DNA of 64,000 nucleotides. Origin: Rhodoferax sp. (GTDB lineage: Bacteria; Pseudomonadota; Gammaproteobacteria; Burkholderiales; Burkholderiaceae_C). The notes beneath the pieces were generated by a model, which was not told the DNA's origin, searched no databases, and saw only the letters and a list, made by a program, of their open reading frames with translations. Of the stretch, positions 27,401 to 35,525 are shown in pieces (position 1 is the stretch's first letter; the number at the start of each line of letters is the position of its first letter). The stretch lies in NCBI RefSeq assembly GCF_018063565.1, contig NZ_JAGPBB010000010.1:3728-67727 (forward strand), given 5' to 3'. The position numbers were made by a program, and so were the translations under genes.

Positions 27401-27463
27401 TTTTGTTGTTTGTTCCCGTTCGTTAACCATAGGCACGTGAGTGTCAATTACTTAGGAGACTCC

Positions 27464-28780
27464 ATGAAAATTCGCAACATCGTTCTGGCCAGTGCCATGG
27501 TCGCTGCCGCCGCAGGGGCGTTTGCCCAGGCCAAAGAGCAGTTCTTCCCCGGTCTGCCGTATCGCACCGGACCCTACGCACCGAACGGGGTGCCATGGGC
27601 CAACGGCTACGCGGACTACATGGCGCTGACCAATGCGCGCGGTGGTATCAATGGCGTGAAGATCATTTACGAAGAGTGCGAGACTGGCTACGACACGGCA
27701 CGTGGTGTGGAGTGTTATGAGCGTCTTAAAGGCAAACATGGCGGTGCCACCGTGTTCCAGCCCTTGTCCACCGGTATCACGTTTGCTTTGACAGAAAAAG
27801 CGCCAGGCGACAAGATTTCCTTGATCACTGCAGGCTATGGCCGCAGCGAAAGCCAGGATGGCTTGATTTTCAAGTGGAACTTCCCGATCGCGGGCACCTA
27901 CTGGCTGGCTGCTGACGCCTTGGTGCAAACCATCGGCAAGAAGGAAGGTGGCCTCGACAAGCTCAAAGGCAAGAAGGTCACCTTGGTCTACCATGACTCA
28001 CCCTATGGTAAAGAGCCGATCCCGCTCTTGCAGGAGCGCGCTGCCATGCACGGTTTCAATCTGCAATTGTTGCCAGTCACTGCCCCAGGTGTTGACCAGA
28101 AAGCGACCTGGCTGCAGGTACGCCAGGCCCGTCCCGACTACGTATTGTTGTGGGGTTGGGGTGTGATGAATTCCACTGCGCTCAAAGAAGCTCAGGCTAC
28201 CGGTTATCCGCGTGACAAGATGTACGGTGTATGGTGGTCGGGTGCCGAGCCTGACGTGAAAGACGTGGGCGAGGGGGCCAAGGGCTACAACGCGGTCACC
28301 ATGCAACATGGTGCTGAACCCAATTCAGCCGTTGTCAAGGAAATCCTGGCCAAGGTCCATGGTGCTGGCAAAGGCAGTGGCCCCAAGGAAGAGGTGGGTT
28401 CGGTGCTGTACATGCGGGGTGCCATGAGTGCGATGTTCGCGGTTGAAGGTGTGCGACGCGCGCAAGAGCGTTTTGGCAAAGGCAAGTGGATGAATGGTGA
28501 GCAGGCTCGCTGGGGCTATGAAAACCTCGCGCTTGATCAAAAGAAGCTTGACGGGCTGGGTTTTGCCGGGGTTATGCGTCCGGTGGCCACCACCTGCGCC
28601 GACCACATGGGTTCCAACTGGGCGCGTGTACACACCTGGGATGGCAAACAATGGGCATTCAGCTCTGACTGGCTGCAGGCCGACGAGCAAATTCTCAAAC
28701 CCCTGGTCAAAAAGACGGCTGCCAAATATGCCGAGGACAAGAAGCTGACCCCGCGCACCCCGGCGGACTGCCAGTCCTGA
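27464..28780 (+). CDS. livK: ABC transporter substrate-binding protein, LivK type
   Basis: A 438-residue periplasmic binding protein with signal peptide (IVLASAMVAAAAGAFAQ). The type I periplasmic-binding fold shows RTGPYAPNGVPWANGYADYMALTNARGGINGVKI early on and the hinge region KVTLVYHDSPYGKEPIPLLQERA near 165-187. Longer than classical LivK (about 370), as usual for the class associated with aromatic or other carboxylic acids. The start ATG at 27464 has a TAGGAG site 8 bases upstream; the frame opens 18 codons earlier at a TTG that is not credible. Two strong hairpins follow the stop, as for the TAXI binding protein at 7193. Confidence 0.92.
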   Translation: MKIRNIVLASAMVAAAAGAFAQAKEQFFPGLPYRTGPYAPNGVPWANGYADYMALTNARGGINGVKIIYEECETGYDTARGVECYERLKGKHGGATVFQPLSTGITFALTEKAPGDKISLITAGYGRSESQDGLIFKWNFPIAGTYWLAADALVQTIGKKEGGLDKLKGKKVTLVYHDSPYGKEPIPLLQERAAMHGFNLQLLPVTAPGVDQKATWLQVRQARPDYVLLWGWGVMNSTALKEAQATGYPRDKMYGVWWSGAEPDVKDVGEGAKGYNAVTMQHGAEPNSAVVKEILAKVHGAGKGSGPKEEVGSVLYMRGAMSAMFAVEGVRRAQERFGKGKWMNGEQARWGYENLALDQKKLDGLGFAGVMRPVATTCADHMGSNWARVHTWDGKQWAFSSDWLQADEQILKPLVKKTAAKYAEDKKLTPRTPADCQS

Positions 28781-28789
28781 TATCTCCCC

Positions 28790-28844
28790 GCATCCCGGCT
28801 GCTAGCCGGGATGCCCAGCCAACAGTCCTGCGTGCAGGGTTGTT
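28790..28844 (+). repeat. Tandem stem-loops between the binding-protein gene and livF
   Basis: First hairpin: GCATCCCGGCT, loop GCT, AGCCGGGATGC (28790-28814), a perfect 11-bp stem. Second: CAACAGTCCTGC, loop GT, GCAGGGTTGTTG (28819-28844), a 12-bp stem if two G-U pairs are allowed. There is no T-tract. Probably a message-stabilising or transcription-damping element after the binding-protein gene. Confidence 0.75.
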
Positions 28845-28865
28845 GATTGGTGAAAGCTAGGAAAT

Positions 28866-29675
28866 ATGGAACCCAACAACATCGTTCTCAATGTCAATGG
28901 CATCGAAGTCATATACAACCATGTCATTCTGGTGCTCAAAGGTGTGTCGCTGAATGTGCCGCAGGGCAACATTGTGGCCATCCTCGGGGGCAACGGCGCG
29001 GGCAAAACCACCACACTGCGTGCCATCTCCAACCTGTTGCGTGGTGAACGGGGCGAGGTCACCAAGGGTTCGATCGAGTTGCGGGGTGAACGCATCGAAA
29101 ACCTGTCGCCCGCCGACCTGGTGCAGCGTGGTGTGGTGCAGGTGATGGAAGGGCGCCACTGTTTTGCCCACCTGACCATTGAAGAAAACCTGCTCACAGG
29201 CAGCTACACGCGCAAGGACAAAGGCGAAATTGCCGCCAATCTGGACAAGGTCTACACCTATTTCCCGCGCCTGAAAACCCGGCGCACCAGTCAGGCCGCC
29301 TACACCTCGGGTGGTGAGCAGCAGATGTGCGCGATTGGCCGAGCGCTCATGACCAACCCCAGCATGGTGTTGCTGGATGAACCGTCGATGGGATTGGCGC
29401 CGCAGATTGTTGAAGAGGTGTTCGAGATCGTGAAAGATCTGAACGAGAAAGAGAAAGTCACCTTCCTGCTGGCGGAACAGAACACCAACATGGCGCTCAA
29501 GTACGCCGACTATGGCTACATCATGGAGTCGGGCCGGGTGGTGATGGACGGTGTGGCCAGTGACCTGGCCAACAACGAGGATGTCAAAGAGTTTTATCTG
29601 GGCATGGGTGGTGGTGAACGCAAGAGCTTCAAGGACGTGAAGAGTTACAAGCGGCGCAAGCGCTGGTTGGCGTGA
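28866..29675 (+). CDS. livF: ABC transporter ATP-binding protein, LivF type
   Basis: A 269-residue ABC ATPase. Walker A LGGNGAGKTTTLR (about 38-50), signature TSGGEQQMCAIGRALM (about 148-163), Walker B MVLLDEPSMGL (about 168-178) and a LAEQNTNMAL switch region. The basic tail KSYKRRKRWLA is seen in LivF homologues paired with CoA ligases. It is translated from an ATG with GGAAAT upstream and its stop overlaps or abuts the next gene, a phenylacetate-CoA-ligase-like protein. Confidence 0.93.
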   Translation: MEPNNIVLNVNGIEVIYNHVILVLKGVSLNVPQGNIVAILGGNGAGKTTTLRAISNLLRGERGEVTKGSIELRGERIENLSPADLVQRGVVQVMEGRHCFAHLTIEENLLTGSYTRKDKGEIAANLDKVYTYFPRLKTRRTSQAAYTSGGEQQMCAIGRALMTNPSMVLLDEPSMGLAPQIVEEVFEIVKDLNEKEKVTFLLAEQNTNMALKYADYGYIMESGRVVMDGVASDLANNEDVKEFYLGMGGGERKSFKDVKSYKRRKRWLA

Positions 29676-29695
29676 CAGTTTTTTCTGGGAAGAAC

Positions 29696-30949
29696 ATGAA
29701 CAATTTTTTTGACGCGCTGGAAACGCGGGAACCAGCTGCGCGTGAAATGGCTCTGCTGAGCGCCTTGCCGGTGCAGGTGGCACACGCCAAGTTGGCCTCC
29801 CCGGCATTTGCGCAACTGCTACAGGACGTCGATCCGTTCAGTGTCAATAGCCGGCAGGCTCTGGCCCAACTGCCCGTCATACGCAAGCATGAGCTGCTTG
29901 AGCGGCAACTCGCCAGCCGCAAGCAAGGCCTTAGCGTGTTTGGTGGCTTTAGCGCCGCCGGTTTTGGTGCGCAAATGCCGCGTGTGTTTGCCAGTCCCGG
30001 TCCGATCTACGAGCCCGAAGGCACGGGACAGGATTACTGGCGGATGGCGCGCGCCATTTTTGCGGCCGGTTTCAGGCCGGGTGAATTGATCCACAACAGC
30101 TTCAGCTATCACTTTGTACCGGCCGGCTCGATGATGGAAACCGGTGCCCATGCGCTGGGTTGTACGGTGTTCCCCGGCGGCACCGGTCAGACCGAGCAGC
30201 AGGTGCAGGCGATGGCCGAGTTGCAGCCCGCAGGCTATATCGGTACACCCAGTTTCCTCAAGATCATTCTTGAAAAAGCGCTTGAGATGGACGTGCCTCT
30301 GCCCAGCTTGACCAAGGCCATGTTTGGCGGTGAGGCCTTTCCGCCGAGTTTGCGTGACTGGTTTGCGGCGCACGGCGTGGCTGGTTATCAGTGTTACGCC
30401 ACGGCCGATGTGGGTTCGATTGCGTTCGAAACCGCTTCGCGCGAAGGTTTGGTGGTGGACGAAGGCGTATTGCTGGAGATCGTGCGCCCGGGCACCGGTG
30501 ACCCGGTGGCTGCGGGGGAGGTGGGTGAAGTGGTGGTGACCACGCTGAACCGGACCTACCCGCTGATTCGTTTTGGCACGGGAGACCTGTCGGCGGTGCT
30601 GCCGGGCAGTTGCCCCACCGGGCGGACCAACACCCGTATCAAGGGCTGGATGGGTCGCGCCGATCAAACCACCAAGGTGCGTGGCATGTTTGTGCACCCG
30701 GGGCAGGTGAACACCGTTGTCAAGCGTTTCCCCGAGATCACTCGGGCGCGTCTGGTGGTCAGTGGCGAAATGGCCAACGACAGCATGACACTCAAGGTCG
30801 AAGCCTTGGGTGATGCCATCGGTCTGGCTGAACAGTTGACCCAGGCCATGCGGGACGTGACCAAATTGCGCGCCCAGGTCGAATTGCTGCCGATCGGCAC
30901 CCTGCCCAACGATGGCAAGGTGATCGAGGACGCCAGAAGTTATCAATAA
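29696..30949 (+). CDS. Phenylacetate-CoA ligase-like AMP-dependent synthetase
   Basis: A 417-residue adenylate-forming enzyme of the PaaK type. FDALETREPAAREMALLSALP at the start, HNSFSYHFVPAGSMMETGAHALGCTVFPGG (about 137-166), GEAFPPSLRDWFAA, CYATADVGSIAFET and the hinge-like RFGTGDLSAVLPG are typical. The C-terminal domain is short and ends in LPNDGKVIEDARS, where the usual catalytic lysine (GK) is present. It would activate an aromatic or related acid to its CoA thioester. It is the second ligase in this import operon. The ATG at 29696 with GGGAAGA upstream is preferred over a GTG at 29672 inside the livF end. Confidence 0.85.
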   Translation: MNNFFDALETREPAAREMALLSALPVQVAHAKLASPAFAQLLQDVDPFSVNSRQALAQLPVIRKHELLERQLASRKQGLSVFGGFSAAGFGAQMPRVFASPGPIYEPEGTGQDYWRMARAIFAAGFRPGELIHNSFSYHFVPAGSMMETGAHALGCTVFPGGTGQTEQQVQAMAELQPAGYIGTPSFLKIILEKALEMDVPLPSLTKAMFGGEAFPPSLRDWFAAHGVAGYQCYATADVGSIAFETASREGLVVDEGVLLEIVRPGTGDPVAAGEVGEVVVTTLNRTYPLIRFGTGDLSAVLPGSCPTGRTNTRIKGWMGRADQTTKVRGMFVHPGQVNTVVKRFPEITRARLVVSGEMANDSMTLKVEALGDAIGLAEQLTQAMRDVTKLRAQVELLPIGTLPNDGKVIEDARSYQ

Positions 30950-30998
30950 TATAGCGATAAACCCAATATGGGTAAGCGCCAAAACCAGTTTTTATGCT
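30944..30998. repeat. Dispersed AT-rich element after the PaaK-like gene
   Basis: Plus strand: TCAATAATATAGCGATAAAC, CCAATATGGGTAAGCGCCAA, AACCAGTTTTTATG. It keeps the ATAGC and (T)AAGCGC.A blocks of the family and overlaps the last codons of the ligase gene. It may double as a transcript end between the convergent ligase and DUF1840 genes. Confidence 0.5.
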
Positions 30999-31006
30999 GG
31001 AATAGA

Positions 31007-31342
31007 TCAGACACCCCAGGTGATGGGCTCTTCTTCTTTCTGGCATAACCGTATCATCTCCATCAAGGGCTGCGCGCGCTGGCGCAAGCCGATGGCGTCA
31101 AATCGGGGTGCTGGCAAGTGCTCGGCTTGTGCGGCGGCGATGGCATCGCGGCGTGCCGCTTCTTCGTGCGCGATGGCTGCGCTCAAGGCGTCCAGCGCCT
31201 GCGCCATCTGCTCTGGTAGCAAAATGCCCTTCACACTGGGTTCGTCGGCGCTGTGTTTGCCGATGATCTGTAGAACATGCTCGCCGTTGGGCTGCAACAT
31301 AATCACGTCACCGGCGGCTTTTGATTTGAATTTGTAGAGCAT
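31007..31342 (-). CDS. DUF1840 family protein
   Basis: A 111-residue small cytoplasmic protein beginning LYKFKSKAAGDVIMLQPNGEHVLQIIGK, the characteristic opening of DUF1840, a family found almost only in Burkholderiales and relatives. The rest is helical with an alanine-rich stretch (AQALDALSAAIAHEEAARRDAIAAAQAEH) and a short acidic end. The function of the family is not known. I placed the start at the ATG at 31342, where the conserved part begins; a longer frame adds 12 residues. It is divergent from the lipoprotein gene at 31413 and convergent with the CoA-ligase operon. Confidence 0.85.
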   Translation of the reverse strand: MLYKFKSKAAGDVIMLQPNGEHVLQIIGKHSADEPSVKGILLPEQMAQALDALSAAIAHEEAARRDAIAAAQAEHLPAPRFDAIGLRQRAQPLMEMIRLCQKEEEPITWGV

Positions 31343-31412
31343 TCCTGATGTCTTTCTGTGATGTGGTCTGTGAGCCAAAGGCTTCGGTCAGTCATGCTAC
31401 ACCGTGCCAGTC

Positions 31413-32513
31413 ATGGCGCTCGGTGTGATAACCCACATTGTCGCGCGGCGCTTGCTGCTGGCGCTGACGCTGCTGTTGGGTGCCTGCGCCGAAACCGCCT
31501 ACTACTGGCAGTCGATCGGCGGACACATGCGCCTGATGCAGTCGGCGCGCCCCATCCGCGACTGGCTGGAAGACGCGCAGACCGCGCCGGCGCTGCGTGC
31601 GCGCCTGCAACTGGCGCAGCAGATACGCCACTTTGCAACAACCCGGTTGCATCTGCCAGACAACGCCAGCTACCAAGCCTACGCCGATTTGCATCGCCGT
31701 CATGTGGTTTGGAACGTGGTGGCGACCCCCGAGTTTTCTCTGACATTGAAGACCTGGTGCTTTCCGGTGGCGGGTTGTGTGACTTATCGCGGCTATTTTG
31801 ATGAGTCTGCCGCCAACCAGCAGGCCAGCGAATTGCGCCATCAGGGATGGGAGGTCAGCGTTTATGGCGTACCGGCCTACTCGACCTTGGGCTGGATGAA
31901 CTGGGCTGGCGGCGACCCCCTGCTCAATACCTTTGTCCATTACAGCGATGGCGAACTGGCGCGCCTGATGTTTCATGAACTGGCCCACCAGGTGGTGTAT
32001 GTGGCGGACGACACGCGCTTCAATGAATCTTTTGCGACCGCTGTGGAGCGCCTCGGTGTGCGGCAATGGCTGGATTTAAAGGGCGATCCTCAGGTCAAAG
32101 CGCAGTACCAGCTGTTCGATCAGCGGCGTGTTCAGTTTCGTACACTGACCCGACAGACGCGCCAGAAGCTGCTTGATTTTTACGCTCAAAAACAGGCTCT
32201 AGCGCAATCTAAACAAGAGATTTCTGCTATAAAAAATAAGATCATGCAGGAGTTTCGGGCCGACTACACCCAGATCAAACAACAGTGGGGTGGTTACAGC
32301 GGCTTTGATGCCTGGGTGGCGCAGGCCAACAATGCGAGTTTTGCCGCACAAGCGGCCTATGATGATCTGGTGCCGGGGTTTGAGGCTCTGTTTGAGCAGG
32401 TCGGGCGCGACTGGCAGAGGTTTTATGATGCGGTCAGGCAATTGGCCAAAATGGCGGCAATCGAACGCAACACACACCTTCAACAATGGGCACAGGAGCA
32501 GACACTTGGCTGA
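31413..32513 (+). CDS. Putative zinc aminopeptidase lipoprotein (COG4324-like)
   Basis: A 366-residue predicted peptidase. The N-terminus is a lipoprotein signal (RRLLLALTLLLGAC, lipobox LLGAC with Cys25). The zinc motif is MFHELAHQVVYV with His188 and His192, and FNESFATAVERLG, carrying the third ligand Glu, lies 20 residues on, as in gluzincins. It is a predicted aminopeptidase anchored to the outer or inner membrane; the substrate is unknown. The start is uncertain: the ATG at 31413 or a GTG at 31404, neither with a good ribosome site. Its 3' part carries a dispersed AT-rich element encoding KQALAQSKQEISAIKNK. The stop overlaps the next gene by 8 bases. Confidence 0.82.
   Translation: MALGVITHIVARRLLLALTLLLGACAETAYYWQSIGGHMRLMQSARPIRDWLEDAQTAPALRARLQLAQQIRHFATTRLHLPDNASYQAYADLHRRHVVWNVVATPEFSLTLKTWCFPVAGCVTYRGYFDESAANQQASELRHQGWEVSVYGVPAYSTLGWMNWAGGDPLLNTFVHYSDGELARLMFHELAHQVVYVADDTRFNESFATAVERLGVRQWLDLKGDPQVKAQYQLFDQRRVQFRTLTRQTRQKLLDFYAQKQALAQSKQEISAIKNKIMQEFRADYTQIKQQWGGYSGFDAWVAQANNASFAAQAAYDDLVPGFEALFEQVGRDWQRFYDAVRQLAKMAAIERNTHLQQWAQEQTLG
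32186..32240 (+). repeat. Dispersed AT-rich element inside the aminopeptidase gene
   Basis: Plus strand: AAAAACAGGCTCTAGCGC, centre AATCTAAACAAGAGATTTC, TGCTATAAAAAATAAG. In reverse orientation it gives ATAGCA...GCGCTAGAGCCTGTTTTT, an excellent fit to the family. In frame; it encodes a Lys/Gln-rich helix. Confidence 0.7.
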
Positions 32514-32862
32514 TTTACACATCGTTCGCGAACACAGCTTGGGCCTGGCCAAAGCCAGAAAGATCGCCTTTCAATGGGCTGAACAGGTCGAGGCCGATTT
32601 CGGCATGGCTTGCAGCTATGCAGAAAGCAAGGGCGGTGATGAGGTGGTGTTTTCCCGCTCAGGCGTCAAAGGCAACTTGCTGGTGCACAAAGACCGTTTT
32701 GAATTGCGCGCACAACTCGGTTTTCTGTTGGGCGCATTCAAGCACAAGATCGAGGCCGAAATTGTCAAAAACCTCGATACCTTGCTCGCGCCAAAAACAG
32801 AACCGCAAGCACCTCGGGTGGTGCGCGCACGGCCCAAACAAAAGGCCGGGTCAGCTGAGTGA
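32506..32862 (+). CDS. Polyhydroxyalkanoic acid system family protein (PHA_gran_rgn)
   Basis: A 118-residue protein. DLHIVREHSLGLAKARKIAFQWAEQVEADFGM followed by FSRSGVKGNLLVHKDRFELRAQLGFLLGAFKHKIEAEI matches the family named for polyhydroxyalkanoate-system proteins (TIGR02610/PHA_gran_rgn) as I recall it; its biochemical role is not known. The start is a TTG at 32506 with AGGAG 8 bases upstream, overlapping the lipoprotein stop by 8 bases, so the two are translated in a coupled way. The basic, proline-rich tail is not conserved. Its 3' end overlaps that of the convergent acyl-CoA-binding protein gene by 12 bases. Confidence 0.82.
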   Translation: MADLHIVREHSLGLAKARKIAFQWAEQVEADFGMACSYAESKGGDEVVFSRSGVKGNLLVHKDRFELRAQLGFLLGAFKHKIEAEIVKNLDTLLAPKTEPQAPRVVRARPKQKAGSAE

Positions 32863-33105
32863 TTCGATCAAGTCAACGTACTGCTGCATGGCGTCGTTGC
32901 TGGCCGTACCTTTTAGCCCGTTCCAGGCGTCCCACTTGGCGCGTCCCACCATGTCGGTGAATCCAGGTTTCTTTTCTGTGTTGTCACCGCTGCTGGCTTG
33001 TTTGTACAGGGCGTACAACTTGAGCAAGGTCATGTTGTCGGGGCGCTCACTCAGATTTTTTGAGTTGGCAACGGCGGCTTCGAACTTGGTTTTCAGGGCT
33101 GACAT
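32851..33105 (-). CDS. Acyl-CoA-binding protein (ACBP)
   Basis: An 84-residue protein, the normal length for ACBP. LKLYALYKQASSGDN (about 28-42) and AKWDAWNGLKGTASNDAMQQYVDLIESL (about 55-82) are the conserved acyl-CoA-binding helices with the Tyr and Lys residues that hold the CoA 3'-phosphate. It binds long-chain acyl-CoA in the cytoplasm and can shuttle it between synthesis, beta-oxidation and storage. It lies beside a wax ester synthase gene and near a fatty acyl-CoA reductase, both users of long-chain acyl-CoA. ACBP is mainly eukaryotic but occurs in some Burkholderiales and other bacteria. Confidence 0.93.
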   Translation of the reverse strand: MSALKTKFEAAVANSKNLSERPDNMTLLKLYALYKQASSGDNTEKKPGFTDMVGRAKWDAWNGLKGTASNDAMQQYVDLIESLS

Positions 33106-33225
33106 GGCGGACTTTCCTTGGGTTCTTGGTTGTGAGGCTGGGGCAGTGCGTATCAGGGTAATACACAGCTATCTTAAAGGCGCGATTGCCGACAAAATAG
33201 AGATCATTCCCAAAAAAGCCAGTGT

Positions 33226-34713
33226 ATGGTGACCCGAAAAGATATTCCATTTACCGTAGAGCGCATGAGCAAGGTGGACACCGCCTGGCTGCGCATGGAT
33301 GCCCCAAGTAACCTGATGATGATTGTTGGGGTCTGGATCATCAAGCCGCGTGTGCGGTATGCCGCAGTGTGCGAGCGCATCGAGGAGCGTTTGCTCAAGT
33401 ATCCGAGATTTTCTCAGCGCGTACAGCTCGATGCAACCGGGGCCAACTGGGTGACTGATACCCGGTTCAGCATCAGGCGTCATGTGCTGCGTGAAAAACT
33501 CCCGGCTTCGGCCAAGTCCCAGCCGGAACAGGCGCTGCAGCAACGTCTGGGTGAACTGGCGATGCAGCCTTTGGATGCCCGCTATCCGTTGTGGGATTTT
33601 CGTTTGGTGGAGCATTACGACGGCGGCTCTGCCCTGGTGGCGCGGATCCACCATTGCATCGCCGACGGGCTGGCTTTGATCTCGGTCATTCAGTCCTTGG
33701 TGGACGGTGGATCCGACCCACCCCAGCGGGCACCGCGGGGGGCACACCCGCATGGCTGGGAGGCGGCCGAGGAGTGGATGAGCCACACCCTGATCGAACC
33801 CTTGACGGTGGCTGCCGTCAAGGCATTGGAAGTTGCTGGTGATGGGGCAGTGCATGCTTTCGAGGCCATGGGCGACCCACGCAATGTGTTGGAGCGCTGG
33901 CTGGAAAGTGGTTTCAGCAAAGGTAAGGCCGGGTCGGCGGAGCTTGCCCGGTTGGCCTATCAGGTGTTGCGTGACGGTGCGGCGCTGGCGCTGATGCCCG
34001 ATGACTCGCCCACACGCCTCAAGGGAATACCTGGCACCAGCAAACGCGTCGCCTGGTGTCGTCCCATTCCGCTGGATGAAGTGCGTGCGGTGAGCAAAGC
34101 CTTGCGCTGTTCGATCAACGACGTGCTACTGGCCAGTGTGGCCGGCGCCATCGCCCAGTATCTCAAGGGCCATGGTGACGCGGTGCTGGGCAAAGAGGTA
34201 CGGGCCATGGTGCCGGTGAACTTGCGCCCGATGTCGCAGGCGTACAAGCTGGGCAACCAGTTTGGTCTGGCACCGGTGGTGCTGCCTTTGGGTCTGGAAA
34301 ATCCGATCGCGCGTGTCTACGAGGTGCGTCGACGCATGTCCGAACTGAAAGGCAGCATGCAGCCCCTGTTGGCCTTTGGTATGTTGGCTGTGGCCGGGTT
34401 ACTGTTGAAGCCGGCTCAGGATGCGATGCTCAATCTGTTTTCCAAGAAAACCACGGCGGTCATGACCAATGTGCCCGGACCCCGTGAGAAACTGCAGTTT
34501 TGCGGTGCCACGCTGGATCAGACGCTGTTTTGGGTGCCGCAGTCCGGCACCGTGGGACTGGGTGTGTCAATTCTGAGTTACGGCGGTGGTGTGCAGTTTG
34601 GCGTGATCAGTGACACCACGTTGTGCCCCGACCCCCAAGCCATCATCGATGGTTTTGCCCCCGAGTTTGAGAAACTCAGTTGGCTGACTTTGATGTTGCC
34701 CTGGGATGATTGA
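33226..34713 (+). CDS. Wax ester synthase/diacylglycerol acyltransferase (WS/DGAT)
   Basis: A 495-residue acyltransferase that joins an acyl-CoA to a fatty alcohol (wax ester) or diacylglycerol (triacylglycerol). Visible motifs: KVDTAWLRMDAPSNLMMIVG near the start, PLW at 121-123, the catalytic HHxxxDG box as IHHCIADG with His143 and Asp147, the C-terminal ND motif SINDVLLASVAGAIAQYL, and the NVPGP and G-V-SILSY signatures. No membrane span is obvious; such enzymes attach to the inner leaflet and lipid bodies. Start at the ATG at 33226; an inner ATG at 33265 would drop 13 residues. Divergent from the ACBP gene, convergent with a TPR gene, 3.5 kb from a fatty acyl-CoA reductase that would supply its alcohol. 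Confidence 0.93.
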   Translation: MVTRKDIPFTVERMSKVDTAWLRMDAPSNLMMIVGVWIIKPRVRYAAVCERIEERLLKYPRFSQRVQLDATGANWVTDTRFSIRRHVLREKLPASAKSQPEQALQQRLGELAMQPLDARYPLWDFRLVEHYDGGSALVARIHHCIADGLALISVIQSLVDGGSDPPQRAPRGAHPHGWEAAEEWMSHTLIEPLTVAAVKALEVAGDGAVHAFEAMGDPRNVLERWLESGFSKGKAGSAELARLAYQVLRDGAALALMPDDSPTRLKGIPGTSKRVAWCRPIPLDEVRAVSKALRCSINDVLLASVAGAIAQYLKGHGDAVLGKEVRAMVPVNLRPMSQAYKLGNQFGLAPVVLPLGLENPIARVYEVRRRMSELKGSMQPLLAFGMLAVAGLLLKPAQDAMLNLFSKKTTAVMTNVPGPREKLQFCGATLDQTLFWVPQSGTVGLGVSILSYGGGVQFGVISDTTLCPDPQAIIDGFAPEFEKLSWLTLMLPWDD

Positions 34714-34719
34714 CCGGGT

Positions 34720-35493
34720 TTAGTCCTCAAGCTCGGCTTTGGCCATTTCGACTTCCAGTCGCTCCATGGCATCACGCGGATGGCTGCGTGACGCCAGTTG
34801 ATAGAGGTGTGTGGCTTCTTCCATCATTTTGTCGCCGTCAAACATCAGCAGTGCGCGGGCGTATTCCACCATGCAGCGGGGTGATTTGCTGTTGAGTTGC
34901 ATGGCGTTGGCAAAAAGTTTGAGCCCGACGTCTTTGTTCACGCCATACGCCATGGCACCAATCAGCGAGCCGACCTTGTCGATGATCTCGGCGTGAAAGT
35001 TTCCCAGCGCAATGTGGGCATCGGCATGTCTGGGTTGCAGCCGAATTACCTTTTCCAACTGGCTTTTGACCTTGTTGTCCAGACCCTGGGCCAGTGCCTT
35101 GGCGACACTCAAACCCTGGCTGTAGCGCCCCAGGGCAAAGGCCCACCAATAGTGCGCACTGGCATTGTCCGGTTGTGCCAGTGCCCGCTGCTCGGCACGC
35201 TGCGCCACCTGCAGGAACAGGTCAAGTCGGTGTTCTTCGTGTTTTTCCAGGTAGGTGGCGTGGGTGCAGGTGGCTTTGCAGTAAACCGTCAGGCCTTCGT
35301 GCCCCAGGCCCTGTCCCAGCGTTGCCGCTTTGTGAAATTCGCCATTGTGAAAATGCACCCAGGCTTGAAGGACTTGCGGATGGGTCGGCAAAGGCTCCAG
35401 ATCACCTGCGTGGAGCAAGAGCCACTTTCGGCTGAGGATGGCGGCATCAAAGTTGTCCGTGCCAGCATAAGGAAAAGCCGTCCATCTGGCCAT
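34720..35493 (-). CDS. TPR-like repeat protein of unknown function
   Basis: A 257-residue all-helical protein without signal peptide. Repeats reminiscent of tetratricopeptides are seen at about 95-110 (ASAHYWWAFALGRYSQG), 135-160 (LEKVIRLQPRHADAHIALGNFH) and 180-240 (LFANAMQLNSKSPRCMVEYARALLMF). Such proteins are usually scaffolds for protein assemblies. It is the last gene of a minus-strand run phasin, patatin, TetR, TPR in the lipid-storage neighbourhood, 32 bases after the TetR gene, and its 3' end nearly meets that of the WS/DGAT gene. A role in lipid-body or granule assembly is an inference from position only. Confidence 0.8.
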   Translation of the reverse strand: MARWTAFPYAGTDNFDAAILSRKWLLLHAGDLEPLPTHPQVLQAWVHFHNGEFHKAATLGQGLGHEGLTVYCKATCTHATYLEKHEEHRLDLFLQVAQRAEQRALAQPDNASAHYWWAFALGRYSQGLSVAKALAQGLDNKVKSQLEKVIRLQPRHADAHIALGNFHAEIIDKVGSLIGAMAYGVNKDVGLKLFANAMQLNSKSPRCMVEYARALLMFDGDKMMEEATHLYQLASRSHPRDAMERLEVEMAKAELED

Positions 35494-35525
35494 TTTTGTC
35501 TCCTAGAACCTGTTTTTTTGAACCG

